Shown: positions 16,848 through 28,273, numbered from the stretch's first letter. The stretch: 64,000 nucleotides of DNA from Marinobacter goseongensis (GCF_023156235.1 NZ_JAKZAI010000004.1:1-64000), one strand, 5' to 3'. The notes: generated by a model not told the origin, from the sequence alone. Numbers and translations are program-made.

Positions 16848-19800
16848 TCATCTGCGCTCTTCCGGGCTTGCCAGGGCGCGGCCAATCATCGCATCGAGCC
16901 CGGCCAGGTCGCTGCGAATCCGTTCCCAGTCCGGATCACCGGTTTTAAGATTGGCCTCAAGTACCCCGGCCTGCCGGGTCATCGCCGGGTAACCCATGGC
17001 CCCGGCCGTGCCTTTGATCTGGTGGGCCTCACCCCGAAGGCTGGCCACATCGTGCGCCCTCAGTGCCTGGTGCATGGCGTGCTGTCGCCCCGGCAGGCCC
17101 GACAGGAACTGATTTACCAGCTTCCGCAGGCCGTCATCCGGATTCGAATCGGTTGTCCCGGAGGCACCATCATGGCGGCCCAGCGTCCGCTCCAGCAAGG
17201 CCAGCAGATGGTCGGTGTCCATCGGCTTGTTGAGCACGGCGTCGCACCCGGCCGCCTGCAATGCCTCGATCTCCCGCTGATCGCCCGCGGTAAACGCCAC
17301 GATGGGGCGTCTGAACCCGGTCTGCCGCAGCAGTCGGGTCGCCTCGACTCCGTCCAGCCCGGGCATATGGCGATCCATCAGTACCAGATCCACCGACTCC
17401 GACAGCGCCGCCCGCACGGCCTCATCACCGCTGGTCACGGCGACCACCTCCAGCCCGCGACGGCGCAACATCCGCTCCACCAGTTGCCGGTTGTCGTCGT
17501 TATCTTCTGCCACCAGGGCTGTGCCATGGTACCGGCGGTTAGCCCCGACGCCCTGATCCGGCTGGACTCTCAGGTACCGGGCCAGCACTTCATAGAATCG
17601 CTGCTTGTCAATGGGCTTGGCCAGGTGCTCATTGCAGCCGGCCAGGCGATAGTCGGCAATGTCCTCGGTCATCACGTTCGCGGTCAGCGCGATCACCGGG
17701 GTGTTGATGCCCGCTTCCCGCAGCGCGGCGGTGGCATCGCGGCCGTTCATGACCGGCATCTGGATATCCATCAGAATCAGATCGAAGGGCTCGCGAATGG
17801 CTGCTTCCAGAGCCTCCGCCCCGTTACCCACATGGACGATATCAGCGCCCGTTCGACTCACCAGCAGCGATACCAGCCGCCGGTTCACTTCGTTGTCTTC
17901 GGCGCACAGGATCCGACCGGCCAGTTGCGGCGCCACCACCATGGGCAGTGTGCGTCGACGCTGGCTCAGTTCCGACGCATCCCGCAGGAAATGCACGCCA
18001 TCGAGGGCACCGGTGTTGATCCTCAGTTCGAATTCACTGCCCTCACCGTAAGTGCTGCTAACGGCAATGTCGCCGCCCAGCAGTTCCGCCAGCCGTCGGG
18101 AAATGCTCAGCCCCAGGCCGGTGCCACCGTACTGGCGGGCTATCGCCGCACTGCCCTGGGCAAAAGGATCGAACAGCCGGCCCAGTTGCTCCGGCTTCAT
18201 GCCAATACCGGTATCCACCACCCGGGCCACCAGTTGCTCGCGCGTCTGATCACACCTGACCTCCAGGGAAATCGAGCCTTTTTCGGTGAATTTCAGCGCA
18301 TTTCCACACAGGTTGATGATGATCTGTCTGAAGCGGGTCGGATCGGTGCGCAGCGTCTCCGGTAGCGGGTAATCGCAGCGAATGGCGAATTCGAGGCCTT
18401 TCTCCCTCGCCCGGGGGGCGAAGAAGGCGCGAATTTCGTCCAGCAGTTCCGGCAGATTGACGGTCACGATGTCCACATCCAGCTTGTTGGCGTCGATCTT
18501 GGAGTGATCCAGGATGTCGTTCACCAGATCCAGCAGGTGACGCCCGCTGCGTACCACGGTTTCCGCACTGCTGCGCTTCTCCTGTTCGCTCAGATCGGGC
18601 TCCAGCAGGGTCTCGCCGTAACCGATGACGGCGGCCAGCGGAGTGCGGATTTCGTGGCTCATGTTGGCCAGGAACTGGCTTTTGGCTTCTGCCGAATTGC
18701 GGGCCAACTCTTTCTCCAGGCGCTCCTGCTCCCGTTCACGCTCGATGTGCTGGCGCTGATGGCGCTCGGTGGCATCAATGCAGGTGCCTTCCAGGTGGGT
18801 GGGCACACCATCATTGTCATACACTGTGTGCAGCGAGATGGTGGCCCAACGCTCGTCACCGGCATGTGTCCGGTAGCGGGCCTCGATACCTTTTACCGTG
18901 CCCCGGGTTTCCAGCTGTTCCACCACACGCCGGCGTACACGCTCATCCGCAAAGCAGGTATCCAGCACATCGGGATTCTCATCCAGCAGTTCGCGGCTGC
19001 TGTGATAGCCCATCAACTGGGCCATGGCCGGGTTTGCGGTGACAAACCGCCGGTCCAGAGACATCTGGAAAACCCCCTCGATGGCGTTGTCGAACAACGA
19101 CTGGTAGCGGCGCAGGTTAGCCAGCGCACGCTGGCTCCAGCCCAGGGCTTCACCCTGCACCTGCTTGATACGATCAGCGAGCGCGAAGGAAAACAGGATA
19201 ATCTGCGCAGTCAGGCCGAATTGCGGCGAATAGGAGGTGAACATGTTCACCGGCAAATACCCCATTACCGTCAGGGCGTAGATGCCAAAACCCACCAACG
19301 CCAGGGTCCAGGCAAAGAAATAGGAACGTGCCGCCGGGTTGTAATAACGCCACGACAGGTAGCTGACCAGAATCATCAGTGCACTGAGCACAATGGAGCC
19401 CAGCACGATCCACTCCATGGCCACATGGTAAGGCAGGAAAAGTGACAGCACGAAGGTCAGTACCACGGAGTACAGACACAGGCGGATGACCTGGTCCAGA
19501 TCCGGCGCACGCTGACGGGTTTCCAGCAACGAGCGCGCCATCAGCAGGCCCCAGAACCAGGTCGTCATGATCTGGAAATGGAGATATTCCTTGTTCAGGA
19601 ACGCGGGCCGCTCGTCAAACAGCTGAGTGCCGTGGACCTGCTCGGTGGCAATAAAGACAACGGCGGAGATCAGATACAGCACATAGTAGATGTTGCTGCG
19701 TTCCCGTACCGACACCGCGACGAACAGATTGTAGGCGAAGATCGCCAGAATGCTGCCGAGAAGAATGCCCCGCATGACCTCGTCAACGGACACCTTCTCG

Positions 19801-20375
19801 ATGTAACTGTCCGGGTGCCAGAGCGTGATCGGCAGGCGGAACGTATTGGTGTTGGTGATGCGCAGATAGATACGAACCGGCGCGCCGGTTTCCAGCGACA
19901 GGCGGAAGGTCGGATTAGGCACGGCAAGGTCGCGGGAAGACCAGTCGCCCTCGTAGCCGGCCCGGCGCTGTTCCAGCAATTCGCCATCCTGCACCACGTA
20001 CAGCACCACCTCATCCACCAGCGGCAGGGCCAGTTCGAGGATCCAGTCCGACAAGGCCGCACCGGCACCCACACGCAGATCGAATCGCGCCCAGTAGGCG
20101 GATTGAGTGTAACCGAAGTTGAGAACCCCGCCGTTGTGACGGGTAAAGCCGTGGTCGGCTTCCCCCACGACATCGTTGAAGCCCAGGCTGTGATCAGGGT
20201 CCTCGAGGTACCAGATGCAACTGCCCAGATCGCGGACACTGGTGGTGGCGCTGTTCAACACGATATGCCCGTCGTGGCACTGTTTGCTGGCTGATGCCAG
20301 CCCCGGCAGGGTCAATGCCAGCAGCACCAGGATGGCCAGAGCGCTCCGGCGACTCAGGGATTGCCATTGCTGCAA
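16848..20375 (-). CDS. Hybrid sensor histidine kinase: 7TM-DISM, PAS, HisKA, HATPase, two REC, Hpt
   Basis: 1175 residues. A signal peptide (1-29) precedes a periplasmic 7TMR-DISMED2 sensor (about 45-180), a seven-helix membrane domain (about 200-410), a PAS domain (about 430-545), HisKA with the phospho-His in FLANMSHEIRTPL, and a HATPase with GIGMKPEQLGRLFDPFAQG and GGTGLGLSISRRL. Two receiver domains follow (LILMDIQMPVMNG and LVLMDRHMPGLDG). A C-terminal Hpt domain carries the phosphorylatable His near 1118 in HQIKGTAG. This is a BarA-like phosphorelay in one chain. DISM sensors are thought to bind carbohydrate-like ligands. The downstream CheY-like gene is a plausible partner. Confidence 0.95.
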   Translation of the reverse strand: MQQWQSLSRRSALAILVLLALTLPGLASASKQCHDGHIVLNSATTSVRDLGSCIWYLEDPDHSLGFNDVVGEADHGFTRHNGGVLNFGYTQSAYWARFDLRVGAGAALSDWILELALPLVDEVVLYVVQDGELLEQRRAGYEGDWSSRDLAVPNPTFRLSLETGAPVRIYLRITNTNTFRLPITLWHPDSYIEKVSVDEVMRGILLGSILAIFAYNLFVAVSVRERSNIYYVLYLISAVVFIATEQVHGTQLFDERPAFLNKEYLHFQIMTTWFWGLLMARSLLETRQRAPDLDQVIRLCLYSVVLTFVLSLFLPYHVAMEWIVLGSIVLSALMILVSYLSWRYYNPAARSYFFAWTLALVGFGIYALTVMGYLPVNMFTSYSPQFGLTAQIILFSFALADRIKQVQGEALGWSQRALANLRRYQSLFDNAIEGVFQMSLDRRFVTANPAMAQLMGYHSSRELLDENPDVLDTCFADERVRRRVVEQLETRGTVKGIEARYRTHAGDERWATISLHTVYDNDGVPTHLEGTCIDATERHQRQHIEREREQERLEKELARNSAEAKSQFLANMSHEIRTPLAAVIGYGETLLEPDLSEQEKRSSAETVVRSGRHLLDLVNDILDHSKIDANKLDVDIVTVNLPELLDEIRAFFAPRAREKGLEFAIRCDYPLPETLRTDPTRFRQIIINLCGNALKFTEKGSISLEVRCDQTREQLVARVVDTGIGMKPEQLGRLFDPFAQGSAAIARQYGGTGLGLSISRRLAELLGGDIAVSSTYGEGSEFELRINTGALDGVHFLRDASELSQRRRTLPMVVAPQLAGRILCAEDNEVNRRLVSLLVSRTGADIVHVGNGAEALEAAIREPFDLILMDIQMPVMNGRDATAALREAGINTPVIALTANVMTEDIADYRLAGCNEHLAKPIDKQRFYEVLARYLRVQPDQGVGANRRYHGTALVAEDNDDNRQLVERMLRRRGLEVVAVTSGDEAVRAALSESVDLVLMDRHMPGLDGVEATRLLRQTGFRRPIVAFTAGDQREIEALQAAGCDAVLNKPMDTDHLLALLERTLGRHDGASGTTDSNPDDGLRKLVNQFLSGLPGRQHAMHQALRAHDVASLRGEAHQIKGTAGAMGYPAMTRQAGVLEANLKTGDPDWERIRSDLAGLDAMIGRALASPEERR

Positions 20376-20509
20376 AATGTGATCTCCGCGAGGGTAGACG
20401 CCTGCCTTATGCTTTATTGTCAGCAGTCAGTCCGGCGCGGAATGTTTCCGCACCGCAGTCCGTCACTTTAGCCGTTACACACGATTTTCGCATCCCGGGG
20501 CCTTCCTTA

Positions 20510-21511
20510 ATGAGACATTCCTGCCTATTCGCCGCCATCTCCATGACCGGTTTCATTCTCGCAGGGTGTGGCCCGGACAGCTCCAGCGACAGTGGCTACC
20601 TGAACCCGGCTACCGACGTCGACCTGCCACTGGAAACCTTCCGACTGCAGGACACCGAAGGGCTGGCGTCCACCCTGCAACGCACCGCCTTTCGGGATTT
20701 CTACCGTGGCATCGAACCGGTCGATGAAGGCGCGGATAACGGCAGCGCCATGGCGTTACGCGCACACCTGGATGCCTTTCTGGGCACCATCCCGAACGAG
20801 GACAGCAGCGACTACACCGCCGTACGCAACCCGCTGGATCTGATCAACGAGGTGATTGCCGCCGGCGCGGTGGATAACTTCAACGAGGGTCGGCGGCTGA
20901 TGCGGGACAGCATCGAAGACGATGAAGCCGCCAGCTACAACACGCCTGCCAATGAGGCCCTGGTCCGCTTTACCGAAACCGGCCCGGACACCACAGCCTC
21001 CGCGGCCGATAGCACCTGGATCTACGTCATGCTGGACTGGACCTACAACCCCACATTGAAAAAAGTGTTTCGCGCCACCCAGTTTGTGGCCCGCCCACCG
21101 GCTGACGGCGAAACCGACCCCGCGGAAGTGGCCAGCGCCTCCTGGAGTGGTCGCTACGACACCCGCACGTTCGGCACCAGCGGTTTCAATCAGCCGGAGT
21201 TCTCGGCCACCAGTTACACCGGTCGCACTCTGGGCAATGCGGAGTTTCTTCAGGAATTTATCGGCACGCAGCGGGATACATTGACGTTGACCGCTGCAGA
21301 AGAACTGGTGATCAATGGTGAAGAGCCGGATTGTGTCAAAGCGGTGCTGACCTACGGCGAGGCGACGGTCAGGATATTCACCTCAACCGACGAACCACCC
21401 ACGATCGAGGAGGACGGTGGGCGCACGGCGAATCCGCAGCATTGTGGTAACCAGCAAAATGGTGAGGAGGCCGTCCGCTACAACACGGTGGCCATTGCAG
21501 GGCGTCAGTAA
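20510..21511 (+). CDS. Hypothetical lipoprotein
   Basis: 333 residues beginning with a lipoprotein signal: MRHSCLFAAISMTGFILAGC, lipobox LAGC with Cys at about 20. The mature part is acidic and Asp/Thr-rich (PDSSSDSGYLNPATDVDLP) without repeats or membrane segments. It is therefore exported and lipid-anchored; Asp-free residue +2 (Gly) would favour the outer membrane. No family is recognised. It is divergent from the hybrid kinase, and its end overlaps the next convergent gene by 7 bases. Confidence 0.78.
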   Translation: MRHSCLFAAISMTGFILAGCGPDSSSDSGYLNPATDVDLPLETFRLQDTEGLASTLQRTAFRDFYRGIEPVDEGADNGSAMALRAHLDAFLGTIPNEDSSDYTAVRNPLDLINEVIAAGAVDNFNEGRRLMRDSIEDDEAASYNTPANEALVRFTETGPDTTASAADSTWIYVMLDWTYNPTLKKVFRATQFVARPPADGETDPAEVASASWSGRYDTRTFGTSGFNQPEFSATSYTGRTLGNAEFLQEFIGTQRDTLTLTAAEELVINGEEPDCVKAVLTYGEATVRIFTSTDEPPTIEEDGGRTANPQHCGNQQNGEEAVRYNTVAIAGRQ

Positions 21512-21756
21512 CCGCTGTCGCGTAAATCCCAGTTCTGCAGGAAACCTCGCTTGCGGTCCAGCACCCGTTGATAGGCGGAGATCATAATCGCAGCGTGGGG
21601 GGCCCGGGTCAGGCGGAGGGTTTCGATACGACGCTCCAGGCGCTCAACTTCCGAGCTCACCTGCTCCCGCACGTGGGAGCGCACGCTGTCATGGTGGTCA
21701 AGGTTGACCGCGCGCTGACGATCCGGATCGGTCGCCGTGTGTGAGTGCTTGTCCAT
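21505..21756 (-). CDS. Small hypothetical protein, 83 residues
   Basis: A polar, charged protein with a helical core (VREQVSSEVERLERRIETLRL, shown here only as position about 30-50) that looks like a short coiled coil, followed by ISAYQRVLDRKRGFLQNWDL. A GGAAGAG precedes the ATG at 21756; a GTG one codon earlier is also possible. No known family is recognised. It overlaps the lipoprotein gene's last codons on the opposite strand. Confidence 0.6.
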   Translation of the reverse strand: MDKHSHTATDPDRQRAVNLDHHDSVRSHVREQVSSEVERLERRIETLRLTRAPHAAIMISAYQRVLDRKRGFLQNWDLRDSGY

Positions 21757-21954
21757 CACGCTTCTCTTCCGTTGAGTGTGGTATGTCCGTGATACGCTCC
21801 GGAATTCTGCATGACTGTCTGACAGAACTCAATAAAAATGAATAGAGTTTCATATTTTTGTAAGCACACCGTGGCCCCGGCAGAAACAGCGCAAACATCT
21901 CCTGCTATAGTTGCTCTCACTACGCACCGACATTTCAAATGGACGAGCAACCCC

Positions 21955-22299
21955 ATGAGCCAGACTTCTGTTGCCGACACACTGCGGGAATACCTTTCAC
22001 TACTTGAACTGCTTGATGACGCTTACTGGGAAGCCAGCAGTATTGAGCACAAGGACATGCTGTATGACATCATCAGCATCTTCAGCCAGGAAGTGGCGGA
22101 AATGAACAAGCTCAGCGTGATGGACCACCACTATCCCTACGAGGTGATCACCGAGGGAATCCGCCGTGTCGTGCCCAAGCTGGAACGGCTTGATGAGAGC
22201 CGGGAAGATGTCATCCAGCGTACCCAGACCCTGACGGATTTCCGCGACATCCTGTCTTCGGTGCTGGGCATACTGGAAGACCAGCTGCGCACGCTCTGA
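21955..22299 (+). CDS. Hypothetical soluble helical protein, 114 residues
   Basis: An acidic, mostly helical protein (DTLREYLSLLELLDDAYWEA, and later FRDILSSVLGILEDQLRTL at the end) with no membrane segment and no family I can name. I chose the ATG at 21955 since the 39 residues encoded before it look non-conserved and Cys/His-rich; the ribosome site GGACGAG is weak. It ends 8 bases before the convergent serine hydrolase gene. Function is unknown. Confidence 0.65.
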   Translation: MSQTSVADTLREYLSLLELLDDAYWEASSIEHKDMLYDIISIFSQEVAEMNKLSVMDHHYPYEVITEGIRRVVPKLERLDESREDVIQRTQTLTDFRDILSSVLGILEDQLRTL

Positions 22300-22306
22300 A
22301 GGCGCT

Positions 22307-23593
22307 TCAGGCGGCGATCAGCGGCCGCTGGCTTTCCGGGATCAGCGGCAAACGGTCGCACACGGTGTAGACAAACTTCGCCAGCGCCGGCAGATGGTGG
22401 CCCACAATCGGGATACCAGTGTTCAACAGACTGACGGAAATGTCCCGCGCGGGATCGGCCCAGCACAGCTTGTTGATCAGACCGATGTGACCAAAGGCGT
22501 AGCGGCTCTGTTGACCCCACAAGCCGAAGGGGTTGCCCCCCAGCATCATCCCGGCACTGAAACGCATGGGCACCATCATGGTGCGGTCAATCTGCAAGGA
22601 GCCGAATTGCTGGATGGACCGGCGCACCGTCAGCTCACTGCAGATGCGCTTGCCGTTCCAGACCCCGCCGTTGAGCATCATCTGGAAAAAGCGGCCGATT
22701 TCCTCGGCGGTACCGCACAGATTGCCCGCAGGAATGACCGCTTCCTGGAACCGCGAATCGTTCACCACCTGCTCCACGGTACGAATGTCGCCGCCCAGCG
22801 CGCGGTTTACAATCCAGGATACCGGGAATCGTGGGGTAGGCCCCGAGGCGTAGTTACTGGCCAGTTCGTTGAGCTGATCCGTCGCAATACCGTAGGTGAA
22901 CCAGCGCATGCCCATGGGCTGGCGCAGGTGGATATCGAGGAAGTTCTCAATGGTATCGCCGGTGACTTTTTCCAGCACCCGCTGCAATACAAAACCACCG
23001 GTGATGGCGTGATACGCCACCTTGGCGCCATCCACTTCGACCGGTTTGGCGGCACACAACACCCGCCAGATTTCGTCACGGTCCCAGAGCACATCAATGG
23101 GGGTTTCCCGGGGAATCCCCGGAATGCCGCCGCGATGGGACAGAATCTGATGAATGGTGATGGTGCGCTTGCCGGCTGCGGCGAATTCCGGGCAATAGTA
23201 GGACACCGGATCACTCAGATTGATCAGCCCCTGCTCCGCCAGTATGTGCATCAGCAGTGCGGTGACCGCCTTGGATGCCGAGAAGTAGCAGATCGGGGTG
23301 TCTGTGGTCATTGGCACCTTGACCGCGTTGGGCGGATCGTGGGGGCCGTTGCCACTGGCATGTCCGATGGCACGGTGCAGAATCTGCTCGCCCCGGTGTC
23401 GCACCGACAGCTGGATACCCGGGTGCACACCGGTGCGGTACAGCCTCTCCACGCCCTGCCAGATCGCGTCCGTGGCCTGGGTGGAAACCCCTGCCGCCTC
23501 GGGGTTTTCACCGGCGGCATCGCGATAGGTAATGGCAGACAGGTCTTTCGGTACCGGGCAGGTATGCAGTGCACGACGGGCAATTCGATTCAT
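22307..23593 (-). CDS. Class C beta-lactamase-fold serine hydrolase (esterase EstB-like)
   Basis: 428 residues of the beta-lactamase/transpeptidase-like fold. The active-site Ser-x-x-Lys is SASK in YFSASKAVTALL (about 107-110), the Tyr motif is YHAI and the third box is the His-x-Gly form in FGHIGLINKLC. No signal peptide is seen, which points to an intracellular esterase or lipase rather than a beta-lactamase. A short AAGG precedes the ATG. It is downstream of the diguanylate cyclase on the same strand with 111 bases between them. Confidence 0.85.
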   Translation of the reverse strand: MNRIARRALHTCPVPKDLSAITYRDAAGENPEAAGVSTQATDAIWQGVERLYRTGVHPGIQLSVRHRGEQILHRAIGHASGNGPHDPPNAVKVPMTTDTPICYFSASKAVTALLMHILAEQGLINLSDPVSYYCPEFAAAGKRTITIHQILSHRGGIPGIPRETPIDVLWDRDEIWRVLCAAKPVEVDGAKVAYHAITGGFVLQRVLEKVTGDTIENFLDIHLRQPMGMRWFTYGIATDQLNELASNYASGPTPRFPVSWIVNRALGGDIRTVEQVVNDSRFQEAVIPAGNLCGTAEEIGRFFQMMLNGGVWNGKRICSELTVRRSIQQFGSLQIDRTMMVPMRFSAGMMLGGNPFGLWGQQSRYAFGHIGLINKLCWADPARDISVSLLNTGIPIVGHHLPALAKFVYTVCDRLPLIPESQRPLIAA

Positions 23594-23704
23594 CGGTAAC
23601 CTTTGGTTCGGGTTGCGGTTTTTATTTTATGATCGCCGTAGGCCAGGGCCGGATCATTGGCCGGAGGGCGGTGGCGACGCTGTCAGTCTTTCCAACGGCT
23701 GCGA

Positions 23705-24895
23705 TCAGGCATTATGAGCCCGTTCCGGCGACGGTGCCATGATCACGCAGTTGCGACCGGCTTCCTTGGCCCGATACATGGCCTTGTCCGCCACGGCGCA
23801 CAAGGCGCCGGGGCTGTGGCCGTGGATTGGAAACACCGCCACGCCAACACTGATGGTCAGCATCGCGGAGGCCCCGCTATCCAGCGGCACCGGCCGGTCA
23901 CTGACCAGCTGGCGCAGACGCTCAGCGGTTTCCAGCGCTTCCTGCTCCCCCATTTCGGGCAGCAGGATAACAAATTCCTCGCCCCCAAAACGACCGATTG
24001 CATCCACACTGCGTATGCCGCTGCGCATCCGATCGCTGACGTTCTTGAGTACCGCGTCACCGGCGGCGTGGCCAAACGAATCGTTGATGGCCTTGAAGTG
24101 ATCAAAATCGATCCAGAGTAATGCCATTGTGTGGTCGTAACGGGCAGCCCGGGTCATTTCCTCATCCAGCAGCCGGGTCATTTCCCGCCGGTTATACAGC
24201 CCGGTGAGCGGGTCACGGGTGGCCAGCTCCGCCAGCTCGTTTTCCAGTGCTTTGCGGCCGGAGATGTCCAGCACAATACCCTCCAGCAACATCCCACCGT
24301 CGCTCTCATCCTCCACACCGCGGCCCCGCTCCCACACCCAGATCTGGCTGCCATCCTTGCGGGCAAGGGTGTACTCCACTGCAAACGGCTCGCCCCGATC
24401 CACCGCCTGCCGAACCGCCTCGGTTAAACCGTCGCTGCACTCCTCGTCAATCAGGCTGGCGTAGCTGGTGAGACGGTTTTCAATCAGTTCCTCAGGCTCA
24501 TAACCGGTCAGGTCGCGGCACCCGCTGGACACGAACAGCATGGTCCAGTGCTCGTCAAAACGGCAGCAATATGCCATCCCCGGCAGGTTGTCCATCAGGA
24601 CGGTGAGCTGCCGCTCTCGCCGTCGCAACGCCTCCCGCTGGCGATGCTGGAGCTGCAGCAGCCGTCGGTCCTTCTGCAGCTGACGCAGCAGCACCACGAA
24701 AAGCACGGCCGTTGTAAACAACACAAACAGCGGACCTTTCCAGGTCTCCACCTGAGTCAGGGTTGTCGGATCAGTAAACCAGGCGCGGGCCGCGGCGTCC
24801 GAGAAGGTGATCCACAACCACCCTGCACAGAGATAGAGGAGCACCACCCACAGGGCTCGCAGCAAGGGAGTGTGCTGGTTTTTGAGGGTGTTCAT
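23705..24895 (-). CDS. Membrane-bound PAS-GGDEF diguanylate cyclase
   Basis: 396 residues: two membrane helices (about 12-32 and 48-68), a short charged linker, a PAS domain (about 95-215, LMDNLPGMAYCCRFDEHW) and a GGDEF domain (about 225-390). The catalytic loop reads RFGGEEF, with the inhibitory I-site RxxD (RSVD) five residues before it. It should make cyclic di-GMP and be feedback-inhibited. There is no EAL domain. The small periplasmic loop (about 15 residues) suggests that sensing occurs through PAS. The region before its start holds an 8-bp inverted repeat spanning 65 bases. Confidence 0.93.
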   Translation of the reverse strand: MNTLKNQHTPLLRALWVVLLYLCAGWLWITFSDAAARAWFTDPTTLTQVETWKGPLFVLFTTAVLFVVLLRQLQKDRRLLQLQHRQREALRRRERQLTVLMDNLPGMAYCCRFDEHWTMLFVSSGCRDLTGYEPEELIENRLTSYASLIDEECSDGLTEAVRQAVDRGEPFAVEYTLARKDGSQIWVWERGRGVEDESDGGMLLEGIVLDISGRKALENELAELATRDPLTGLYNRREMTRLLDEEMTRAARYDHTMALLWIDFDHFKAINDSFGHAAGDAVLKNVSDRMRSGIRSVDAIGRFGGEEFVILLPEMGEQEALETAERLRQLVSDRPVPLDSGASAMLTISVGVAVFPIHGHSPGALCAVADKAMYRAKEAGRNCVIMAPSPERAHNA

Positions 24896-24920
24896 TCAGC
24901 CACAGTCCGGATACTGGTCA

Positions 24921-24985
24921 TGGGGAGTAGAGAAGACTCATAATGGGGAAAGGGACATCACTGTATGAAAAGTAGTCACTCCCCA
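24921..24985. repeat. Spaced inverted repeat between diguanylate cyclase and ybaK
   Basis: TGGGGAGT (24921-24928) and its complement ACTCCCCA (24978-24985) flank 49 bases of AT-rich DNA in the divergent promoter region. It may be a paired operator or loop. The GGGGAGTAG string resembles the start of a yybP-ykoY riboswitch, but the rest of that motif is missing. Confidence 0.5.
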
Positions 24986-25069
24986 CGGGTTCGTCGAGGG
25001 CAGGTTGCAATTGATAACAAATGCGGCAAATCTTCAGGCATGCACGGATCACACTAACGGGAACTCACC

Positions 25070-25537
25070 ATGACACCGGCTATCAACGCAGCCCGGAATG
25101 CCAGCATCGACTACACCCTGCACGAATACCCGCACGATCCCGGCAGCGCATCGTATGGTCATGAAGCGGCGGACAAGTTAGGCGTTGCCCCAGACCGGGT
25201 ATTCAAAACGCTGGTCGTGGCGATCGACGGTCGGGAACTGGCGGTTGGCGTGGTGCCGGTCAGCGCCATGCTCAATCTGAAACAGATCGCACGGGCGGCG
25301 CATGGCAAAAAAGCCGCCATGGCCGACAAGCAGCATGTGCAGCGCAGCACCGGCTATGTTCTGGGCGGTGTCAGCCCCTTGGGCCAGAAAAAACCGCTGA
25401 AGACGTTTATTGACCACTCGGCGGAGCAATTCGACACCGTTTTCGTCAGTGCCGGGCGCCGCGGCCTGGAGATCGAGCTATCGCCGCGGGACCTGGCAAG
25501 GCTGACCGGCGCCGGCTTTGCCCCACTGCAGGCCTGA
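25070..25537 (+). CDS. ybaK: Cys-tRNA(Pro)/Cys-tRNA(Cys) deacylase YbaK
   Basis: 155 residues of the YbaK/ProRS INS-domain fold. It removes Cys wrongly attached to tRNA(Pro). Seen features are the N-terminal MTPAINAARNASIDYTLHEY, the conserved KTLVVAIDG with the essential Lys, GHEAADKLG, and the C-terminal GGVSPLGQKKPLKTFID loop. Length is typical of YbaK (about 155-160). A stand-alone gene divergent from the diguanylate cyclase. Confidence 0.95.
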   Translation: MTPAINAARNASIDYTLHEYPHDPGSASYGHEAADKLGVAPDRVFKTLVVAIDGRELAVGVVPVSAMLNLKQIARAAHGKKAAMADKQHVQRSTGYVLGGVSPLGQKKPLKTFIDHSAEQFDTVFVSAGRRGLEIELSPRDLARLTGAGFAPLQA

Positions 25538-25547
25538 AACCGGGCAC

Positions 25548-25578
25548 AAAAAAACCGGACAGCCTCGCGGCTGCCCGG
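25548..25578 (-). terminator. Rho-independent terminator of icd
   Basis: On the minus strand CCGGGCAGCC and GGCTGTCCGG form a 10-bp stem (one G-U pair) around loop GCGA, followed by seven T. It begins 22 bases after the isocitrate dehydrogenase stop. The plus-strand side lacks a U-tract, so it does not efficiently end ybaK. Confidence 0.9.
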
Positions 25579-25599
25579 CTCTCGATAGCCGTCTGACGA

Positions 25600-27843
<2,244 letters not shown>

Positions 27844-28094
27844 TTTCGTCCTCAGGCTAATGTGTGAGTTCAGGACGGCCATGGCAGGGTCAGGGGTCTT
27901 GTGAACGCCCGACCTGAGCAATGACTGATACGGGAACTTTTGATAGGCCTAGTAAGATACCATTTTTTCGCGGATTCTGGGTACGATCTTAGTATAAGAA
28001 CGGACTAAAAATGCGCTAAAACCTGTTACAGGATGGTGAACTGCCGGGAATTTACGAAACTTTCGGACTTTTGCGACGGGGGCCTCTCCGGCGG

Positions 28095-28136
28095 GCTCGG
28101 AGTGGGTGGCTCGGAACGGGTGGCTCGGAGTGTGGG
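28095..28136. repeat. Three tandem 14-base repeats
   Basis: GCTCGGAGTGGGTG, GCTCGGAACGGGTG and GCTCGGAGTGTGGG follow each other without gaps. The array is G-rich on the plus strand. It lies between the aacS 3' end and the icd promoter. Confidence 0.85.
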
Positions 28137-28147
28137 CGGAGGGAACA

Positions 28148-28185
28148 CCCAAAACGGAAAGCGGGGCTTTCCTGACTGTTTTGGG
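28148..28185 (-). terminator. Branched hairpin downstream of aacS
   Basis: CCCAAAAC pairs with GTTTTGGG, and inside GGAAAG-CGGGG-CTTTCC forms a second helix with a 5-base bulge on one side. It lies about 100 bases after the aacS stop on the minus strand. No U-tract follows, so it may stabilise the 3' end rather than terminate. Confidence 0.45.
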
Positions 28186-28245
28186 AATTCCCCCCGCCCG
28201 CACTCCTTGAGAGACCCGGGAGGGGGCGCCGTCCTGACATCGTGG

Positions 28246-28273
28246 GTCGGATTAGCCATAGGCGTAATCCGAC
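28246..28273. repeat. REP-like palindrome, copy 1
   Basis: GTCGGATTA (28246-28254) and TAATCCGAC (28265-28273) are exact complements, and the interior GCC-ATA-GGC extends the stem. A second, slightly degenerate copy is at 51268-51295. Both are intergenic, close to gene 3' ends, as for REP elements of gammaproteobacteria. Confidence 0.75.

Noticed and set aside
16779..18365. 528-codon frame antisense to the hybrid kinase
   Set aside because: It lies wholly opposite conserved receiver and Hpt domains; His/Gln/Gly-rich shadow of GC-rich codons.
24920..24960. Second yybP-ykoY riboswitch starting GGGGAGTAG before ybaK
   Set aside because: The conserved 3' half (CAAGACC-type segment and closing P1 strand) is missing, and the downstream gene is not a metal transporter.
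27950..28260. Small genes in the icd-aacS gap
   Set aside because: Frames here are made of repeats, lack ribosome sites and show no protein-like pattern.
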